Assembly (NCBI RefSeq): GCF_003610995.1
Contig: NZ_CP032543.1
Span: 2,480,001 to 2,544,000 of the forward strand
Length of the DNA stretch: 64,000 nucleotides
Source of the DNA: Streptomyces griseus subsp. griseus
GTDB lineage: Bacteria > Actinomycetota > Actinomycetes > Streptomycetales > Streptomycetaceae
Direction of reading: 5' to 3'
In this document: piece after piece, positions 59,210 to 64,000 of the stretch
How the letters are laid out: each line of letters opens with the position of its first letter
How positions within the stretch are numbered: position 1 is the first letter of the stretch
Notes under the pieces: generated by a model
Told to the model about the DNA's origin: nothing
Database searches by the model: none
Seen by the model: the letters and a program-made list of their open reading frames with translations, nothing else
Program-made: the position numbers and the translations under genes

Positions 59210-60088
59210 TCAACTGCCCGTACTCCGGTAGGTCCGCAGCCCCGCCCGCCACGCCAGCCCGGCCAGCGCCCCGAACACCACCGCCACCACCGGCGACAGG
59301 AACGCCACCCACTGCGGGAGGTCCAGCGGATAGTCCCGGTCCAGCACATAGAGCGTCGGCAGCCAGCTGACGAAGGCCAGCGGGACCACGAACGTCACCC
59401 CCCGCACCAGGTCCTTCGCGAAGATCGTCGGCGGGTACTGGAGCAGGGTCGCCCCGCCGTACGTGAAGGCGCTCTGCACCTGCGAGGCGTCCTGCGCGAC
59501 GAACTGGAACGCCGCCCCGAACACGAAGACCGCGCCGAAGACCGCCGCACCGCTGACCACCATCACCGGCAGCATCGCCACCTTCAGCGGCGTCCACGCG
59601 ATGTCCAGGGTCACCAGCGCGTAGACCAGCACGGCGAGCCCCTGCACGATCCGCCCGACCCGGCGCAGCGCGAACCGGTCCGCCGCCACCTGCGCCAGCA
59701 CCGGGACCGGGCGTACGAGCAGGGTGTCCAGCGTCCCGTCCCGTACCCGCCGCCCCAGCCGCTCCATCGACCCCAGCAGCAGGTCGCAGAGGCCGAAGGC
59801 CGTCGCCGACACCCCGTACAGCAGGGCGATCTCCGGGAGCGTGTAGCCGCCCAGCGCGTCGACGTGGCCGAACATCAGCACGATCGTGAGGAAGTCGAAC
59901 GCCGTCACCGCGAGGTTCCCGAACGTCGTCATGACGAACGAGGCCCGGTACGCCATCGTGGAGCGCACCCACATCGCCACGATCAGCCCGTAGGCGCGCA
60001 GCCCCTCGACCAGCCGGGGCCGCTCCTCGTACGCGAAGCCGGCCTCGTCCCGGCTCCCGTCGGGCCGCACCGCCACCGTCTCAGCCAC
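59210..60088 (-). CDS. ABC-2 type exporter permease (second)
   Basis: The 292-residue protein has six membrane helices, with the conserved FVMTTFGNLAVTAFDFLTIVLMF and MERLGRRVRDGTLDTLLVRPVPVLAQ segments of this family. Its GTG at 60088 overlaps the stop of the previous permease by eight bases (GTGGCTGA), so they are coupled and probably form a heterodimer. Confidence 0.85.
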   Translation of the reverse strand: MAETVAVRPDGSRDEAGFAYEERPRLVEGLRAYGLIVAMWVRSTMAYRASFVMTTFGNLAVTAFDFLTIVLMFGHVDALGGYTLPEIALLYGVSATAFGLCDLLLGSMERLGRRVRDGTLDTLLVRPVPVLAQVAADRFALRRVGRIVQGLAVLVYALVTLDIAWTPLKVAMLPVMVVSGAAVFGAVFVFGAAFQFVAQDASQVQSAFTYGGATLLQYPPTIFAKDLVRGVTFVVPLAFVSWLPTLYVLDRDYPLDLPQWVAFLSPVVAVVFGALAGLAWRAGLRTYRSTGS

Positions 60089-60881
60089 CCTGCACCACCA
60101 CCCTCCTCGTCGCCACGCCTTGGAGCAGCCGCCCCGCCAGCAGCAGACCCACCGCCCAGGCGCCCTGGAACGCGTACGCCTCCACCAGCCCCCACCCCGT
60201 GTACGTGCCGAGGTACACATCGGCCGGGATCTGGAGCAGCGAGGACCACGGCAGGATGCGGGCCACTTCGCCCAGGAGCCCGGGGAAGAGCGGGAGCGGC
60301 AGCAGCATCCCGGAGAAGAACAGCCCCAGCAGCCAGGCCATCTGGGTCGCGCCCGCCCCGTCCAGCAGCCAGAACGCCGTCAGCGCGACCAGGAAGCGCA
60401 CGGCGAAGCTCACGACGATCCCCAGCAGGACGGAGAGCAGGAACGCGGGCCAGAGCCACGCCGAGCCGGGGAGCGCGACGTCGAAGGCGAGCGCCCCCAC
60501 GAGCATCGGCACCACCCCGCGCCCCATCAGCTGGAACGCGGCCCGGCCCAGGTCCCCCGCCAGCCACCACAGCTGGAGGTCGGCCGGGCGGTACAGGTCC
60601 ACGGCGATGTCCCCGGTGCGGATCCGCTCCATCAGCTCGTCCTCGAAGCCGCCGCCCATCATGGCGCAGGCGGCCAGGAGCCCCTGCCCGATCCAGACGT
60701 ACGCCAGCGCCTGGGACATGTCGTACCCGCCGAGCTGCGGTCTCGCGTCCCAGAGGGCGATGTAGGTGTACGCCAGGATGAAGCCGAAGACGGTGTTGGT
60801 GAACACCCCCGCCGCCGTCGCCGTCCGGTACGTGGCGTAGCGCCGGAACCCGCCCGCCGCCACCACTGCGTACAGCCGCAC
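60081..60881 (-). CDS. ABC-2 type exporter permease (first)
   Basis: The 266-residue membrane protein starts MRLYAVVAAGGFRRYATYRTATAAG and contains DELMERIRTGDIAVDLYRPADLQLWW, the counterpart of the MERLG..DTLLVRP motif in its partner. GTG at 60881 has GGAGAGGAGAC upstream. It is the first gene of the exporter operon. Confidence 0.85.
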   Translation of the reverse strand: MRLYAVVAAGGFRRYATYRTATAAGVFTNTVFGFILAYTYIALWDARPQLGGYDMSQALAYVWIGQGLLAACAMMGGGFEDELMERIRTGDIAVDLYRPADLQLWWLAGDLGRAAFQLMGRGVVPMLVGALAFDVALPGSAWLWPAFLLSVLLGIVVSFAVRFLVALTAFWLLDGAGATQMAWLLGLFFSGMLLPLPLFPGLLGEVARILPWSSLLQIPADVYLGTYTGWGLVEAYAFQGAWAVGLLLAGRLLQGVATRRVVVQGG

Positions 60882-61098
60882 GCCGTCTCCTCTCCCCCGC
60901 CGCCACCGGCCCGGACGCCCCGCTCCCGGCTCCGGACACCAAAGCGCACGACCTTAGGCCACGGAGAAGGGCGGCCGCGACCGCTTTTCCGGGGCGCCGG
61001 GTGGCGGAGAACGGGGGAGATCGGAGGATGATACGAGGGTTTCCCGGCGAAACGGGCACTATGGGAGCACCGACCGCAGCCGAGGAGCCCCCACCGAC

Positions 61099-63492
61099 AT
61101 GAGCGACGAGCACCAGACCTGGGCCCCTCGGGACCCCTCAGCCGCCTCCGCGAGCCCCGGGGACGGCGAGGGCGCGCAGGGGAGCGCATCCGGGAACGGG
61201 AAGAAGAAGGGGCGCACGAAACGCCCCAAGCGGACCGGGTGGCGCCGCCTCTTCCCGACCTGGCGGATGGTCCTCGGGGCCGTCCTGGTGGCCGGCCTCC
61301 TGCTCGTCGGCGGGTTCTTCGCCGGGTACCAGCTCGTCGACATCCCGGCCGCCAACGCCGGAGCCGACGCGCAGTCCAACGTCTACCTCTACAAGGACGG
61401 CACCGTCCTGGCCCGCGACGGAGAGGTGAACCGGGAGAAGATCAAGCTCTCCCAGGTGCCCTCCGAGGTCCAGCACGCCGTACTCGCCGCCGAGGACCGC
61501 GACTTCTACCACCAGCCCGCCGTCGATGTGCGGGCCATGTTCCGGGCCGGCTGGAACACCGTGACCGGCAAGGGCAAGCAGGGCGGCTCCACCATCACCC
61601 AGCAGTACGTCAAGAACTACTACCTCGGCCAGGAACGGACCGTCGTCCGCAAGGCCAAGGAGTTCTTCATCGCGATCAAGCTCAACCGCGAGCAGAGCAA
61701 GGACCAGATCTTCGAGGGCTACCTCAACACCAGCTACTTCGGCCGCAACGCCTACGGCATCCAGGCCGCCGCCCAGGCGTACTACGGCAAGAACGTCGAG
61801 GACCTCACCACCGCCGAAGGCGCGTACCTCGCCTCCCTGCTCAACGCCCCCAGCCAGTACGACGTCGTCGCCCACCCCGGCAACAAGGCCGCCGCCCTGG
61901 ACCGCTGGAACTACGTCCTGGACGGCATGGTCAAGGAGAAGTGGCTGGACCCGGGCGAGCGGTCCACGACCGAGTTCCCCGTCCCCGGCGAGGCCAAGCC
62001 CTCCACCGGCCTCTCCGGCCAGCGCGGCTACCTGGTGCAGGCCGTCGAGGACTACCTCACCGGCAACGGGATCATCGACGAGAAGACCCTCGCCACCGGC
62101 GGCCACCGCATCACCACCACCCTCGACAAGAAGAAGCAGGACGCCTTCGTCGCGGCGGTCAGGGACAACGTGATGAAGAAGCGGAGCGGCGACCGCGAGG
62201 CCGACAAGAACGTGCGCGTCGGCGGCGCCTCCATCGTCCCGGAGACCGGCGAGGTCGTCGCGATGTACGGCGGCGTCGACTACACCCAGCAGTACGTCAA
62301 CAACGCCACCCGCCGCGACTACCAGGTCGGCTCCACCTTCAAGCCGTTCGTCTTCACCGCCGCCGTCGCCAACGACTCCACCACCCAGGACGGCCGGCCC
62401 ATCACCCCGGAGACGTACTACGACGGCACCAACAAGCGGACCGTCCAGGGCCCCCAGGGCTCCACCGGCTACGACCCCGCCAACGAGGACGACGTCGACT
62501 ACGGGCAGATCACCGTCCGCACCGCCACCGACAAGTCCGTCAACGCCGTCTACGCGCAGATGGCGCAGGACGTCGGCCCGGAGAAGGTGCGCGAGACCGC
62601 GGTCGCCCTCGGTATCCCCAAGGCCACCCCCGACCTCACCGCCTCCCCCTCCATCGCGCTCGGCCCCGCCACCGCCAGCGTCCTGGACCTCACCGAGGCG
62701 TACGCGACCCTCGCCAACCACGGCCGGCACGGCCCGTACACCCTCGTCGACAAGGTCACCAAGGACGGCACCGAGATCGAACTGCCCGACCGCAAGACCG
62801 AGCAGACCGTCACCCGCGAGGCCGCCGACACCACCACCGCCCTCCTGCGCTCCGTCGTCGAGGGCGGCACCGGCTCCGCCGCGCAGGCCGTCGGCCGCCC
62901 CGCCGTCGGCAAGACGGGCACCGCCGAGGAGGACAAGGCCGCCTGGTTCGCCGGGTACACCCCGGACCTCGCGACCGTCGTCGCCGTGATGGGCCAGAAC
63001 CCCGAATCCGGCGTCCAGACCCCGCTGTACGGAGCCCTCGGCCTGGACCGCGTCAACGGCGGCGGTGCCCCCGCCGAGACCTGGGCCGCCTACACGGAGG
63101 CGGCCCTGCGCTCCTCCCCGGCCAAGGAGTTCGACCTCGAAACGGCCCCCGGCTCCGACGAACCGCAGGAGCCGGGCGAGGACGGGACCGACAGCTCCAC
63201 CGGCCCGGCCACCCCGGACGACACCCCCTCCAGCACCGCCCCCAGCCCCCCGGCCGACACCACCACCCCCTCCGCCCCCACCTCCTCCGCCCCGCCGGCC
63301 GACGACACCAGCAGCACCGGAACCACCGGCGGCGCGACAGGAGGCGCGGACGGGGGCGGGGCGACCGGCGGCGACGGCGGTACGGGGAGCGGCACGGAGG
63401 GCGGTACAGACGGCGGCACCGACGACAGCGGTACGGGGACGCTCGGCGGGAACTTCATCGAAGGGGTCCGCGGGGCCCGCTATCCGGGCTGA
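61099..63492 (+). CDS. Class A penicillin-binding protein (transglycosylase/transpeptidase)
   Basis: The 797-residue protein has a basic cytoplasmic N-terminus, one membrane helix (MVLGAVLVAGLLLVGGFFAGY), a GT51 glycosyltransferase domain (AAEDRDFYHQPAVD, GGSTITQQYVKN) and a transpeptidase domain. The transpeptidase motifs are STFK in VGSTFKPF, SVN in DKSVNAVY and KTG in VGKTGTAEE. The last 130 residues are a disordered Thr/Ser/Pro/Gly-rich tail with many GG repeats. It polymerises and cross-links peptidoglycan. ATG at 61099 follows GAGGAG. Confidence 0.94.
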   Translation: MSDEHQTWAPRDPSAASASPGDGEGAQGSASGNGKKKGRTKRPKRTGWRRLFPTWRMVLGAVLVAGLLLVGGFFAGYQLVDIPAANAGADAQSNVYLYKDGTVLARDGEVNREKIKLSQVPSEVQHAVLAAEDRDFYHQPAVDVRAMFRAGWNTVTGKGKQGGSTITQQYVKNYYLGQERTVVRKAKEFFIAIKLNREQSKDQIFEGYLNTSYFGRNAYGIQAAAQAYYGKNVEDLTTAEGAYLASLLNAPSQYDVVAHPGNKAAALDRWNYVLDGMVKEKWLDPGERSTTEFPVPGEAKPSTGLSGQRGYLVQAVEDYLTGNGIIDEKTLATGGHRITTTLDKKKQDAFVAAVRDNVMKKRSGDREADKNVRVGGASIVPETGEVVAMYGGVDYTQQYVNNATRRDYQVGSTFKPFVFTAAVANDSTTQDGRPITPETYYDGTNKRTVQGPQGSTGYDPANEDDVDYGQITVRTATDKSVNAVYAQMAQDVGPEKVRETAVALGIPKATPDLTASPSIALGPATASVLDLTEAYATLANHGRHGPYTLVDKVTKDGTEIELPDRKTEQTVTREAADTTTALLRSVVEGGTGSAAQAVGRPAVGKTGTAEEDKAAWFAGYTPDLATVVAVMGQNPESGVQTPLYGALGLDRVNGGGAPAETWAAYTEAALRSSPAKEFDLETAPGSDEPQEPGEDGTDSSTGPATPDDTPSSTAPSPPADTTTPSAPTSSAPPADDTSSTGTTGGATGGADGGGATGGDGGTGSGTEGGTDGGTDDSGTGTLGGNFIEGVRGARYPG

Positions 63493-63517
63493 CCCGCAAG
63501 GCGCCCCGAGAAGGTAT

Positions 63518-63548
63518 CCGGCGGATCGCAACCGGGTCCGCCGGACCC
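63518..63548. terminator. Terminator between convergent pbp and gdx genes
   Basis: CCGGCGGA pairs with TCCGCCGG (63537-63544), and an overlapping alternative hairpin GGGTCC-GCC-GGACCC lies at 63534-63548. Both fit between the two stop codons. Confidence 0.55.
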
Positions 63549-63552
63549 GCCG

Positions 63553-63873
63553 TCAGTGCCCGGAGGTCGCCTTGAGACCCACCACGGCGACCAGCAGCAG
63601 ACAGACGAAGAAGATCCGGGCGGCGGTCACCGGCTCGTTCAGCACGACCATGCCGAGGACCGCCGCACCGGCGGCGCCGATGCCGACCCACACGCCGTAC
63701 GCCGTACCGATCGGCAGCGTCTTCGCGGCATGCGACAGCAGCACCATGCTCGCCACGATCCCGAGACCGGTGAACACGCTCGGCCAGAGCCGGGTGAACC
63801 CCTCGGTGAACTTCATCCCGATCGACCAGCCGACTTCGAGCAGACCGGCGACGATCAGCAGAACCCAGGCCAT
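63553..63873 (-). CDS. gdx: Guanidinium exporter Gdx (SugE-type SMR transporter)
   Basis: The 106-residue protein has four membrane helices and the SMR glutamate in GLLEVGWSIGMKFTEGFTRLWPS (in part). The MKFTEGFTRLWPS segment is the Gdx signature that separates guanidinium exporters from EmrE-like drug pumps. SMR proteins work as antiparallel dimers exchanging substrate for protons. ATG at 63873 has GGAGG. The guanidine-III riboswitch upstream confirms the assignment. Confidence 0.93.
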   Translation of the reverse strand: MAWVLLIVAGLLEVGWSIGMKFTEGFTRLWPSVFTGLGIVASMVLLSHAAKTLPIGTAYGVWVGIGAAGAAVLGMVVLNEPVTAARIFFVCLLLVAVVGLKATSGH

Positions 63874-63918
63874 GAGAACCTCCGACGACAACACGCGAAC
63901 ACGCGTACGGACAGGGAT

Positions 63919-63958
63919 GCGTCGTCTTTGCCTGCCCGGTACGGCGCGTCTCGTCGGG
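63919..63958 (-). promoter_or_regulatory. Guanidine-III (mini-ykkC class III) riboswitch before gdx
   Basis: The minus-strand RNA starts CCCGACGAG, continues ACGCGCCGUACCGGGCAGG and ends CAAAGACGACGC. This aligns over its 40 bases with the known Thermobifida fusca guanidine-III aptamer, including GACGAG, GCGCCGUACC and AAGACG. P1 is CCCG/CGGG where T. fusca has CCGG/CCGG, a compensatory change. P2 pairs GCGCCGU with ACGACGC with one mismatch. The aptamer ends 35 bases before the GGAGG of gdx. A GACGAC stretch of the aptamer can pair with GUCGUC next to the ribosome site, a possible switching helix. Confidence 0.85.
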
Positions 63959-64000
63959 GTGGTTCCACCGTAGCAAGGAATGGCAGAAGGGCCTGGTGAC

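Noticed and set aside
61138..63531. Long open frame antisense to the penicillin-binding protein
   Set aside because: It mirrors the real gene almost end to end and consists of Gly/Val/Asp-rich low-complexity sequence.

Overview
The window looks like about 64 kb of a Streptomyces chromosome. Third codon positions are almost always G or C, many genes start with GTG or TTG, and the content is typical of the genus: an NlpC/P60 cell-wall protein, class E and class F sortases, an LPMO with DasR-like sites, secreted polysaccharide enzymes, DUF445, DUF1707 and DUF6412 proteins, and a SCO-type helix-turn-helix protein starting MLRHAIAPS. No plasmid, phage or transposase gene was recognised and there is no CRISPR array. 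I see no antibiotic biosynthetic cluster.

Layout. 1-9.3 kb: 3' part of a PAS-GGDEF-EAL protein, a flavin-dependent oxidoreductase, a cysteine-less Asp/Glu-racemase-fold protein, a D-2-hydroxyacid dehydrogenase, an ehuBCDA ectoine-type ABC importer ended by a strong terminator, and an IclR regulator. 9.2-15.4 kb: two identical tRNA-Lys(CTT) genes enclose an acyl-CoA ligase-like gene, a chitin LPMO, an SPFH membrane protein and a peptidoglycan hydrolase. 15.5-19.4 kb: lipoprotein GH6 cellulase, class F sortase with a frameshifted membrane-anchored partner, and a HAD-IIA phosphatase. 19.4-27 kb: a phosphonate region (Tat-exported phosphatase, 2-aminoethylphosphonate-type importer, phosphonatase-like hydrolase, flavin oxidase). 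The two transcription units share a 16-nt operator-like sequence, and a GntR/UTRA regulator at 32.1-32.9 kb is the nearest candidate to bind it. 27-31.4 kb: universal stress protein and class III nucleotidyl cyclase in one operon behind a perfect palindrome, then dhaK-dhaL without dhaM and a HAD phosphatase.

33-41.8 kb: LARTG surface protein, ROK regulator divergent from a Gfo/Idh/MocA oxidoreductase plus HbpS-like gene, FAH-family hydrolase, accessory YidC with DUF6412, class E sortase, SEC-C protein. 41.8-45.5 kb: a visibly AT-richer SRA-HNH (McrA-type) modification-dependent nuclease, an EEP-family membrane protein and a helix-turn-helix protein. 45.5-50.2 kb: two large secreted discoidin-domain polysaccharide enzymes, one frameshifted, one behind a LacI-type palindrome. 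50.3-52.2 kb: decaying ArsR/MFS genes around an intact AhpD-like gene. 52.4-64 kb: a stand-alone AlaRS catalytic fragment, DUF445, SGNH hydrolase, DUF1707, an ABC-2 exporter, a class A penicillin-binding protein, and a guanidinium exporter (gdx) preceded by a guanidine-III riboswitch.

Three genes show what looks like a single missing base at or near a C/G run. Either the sequence has small homopolymer errors or these genes are genuinely broken. All calls are from reading the sequence; no database search was possible.
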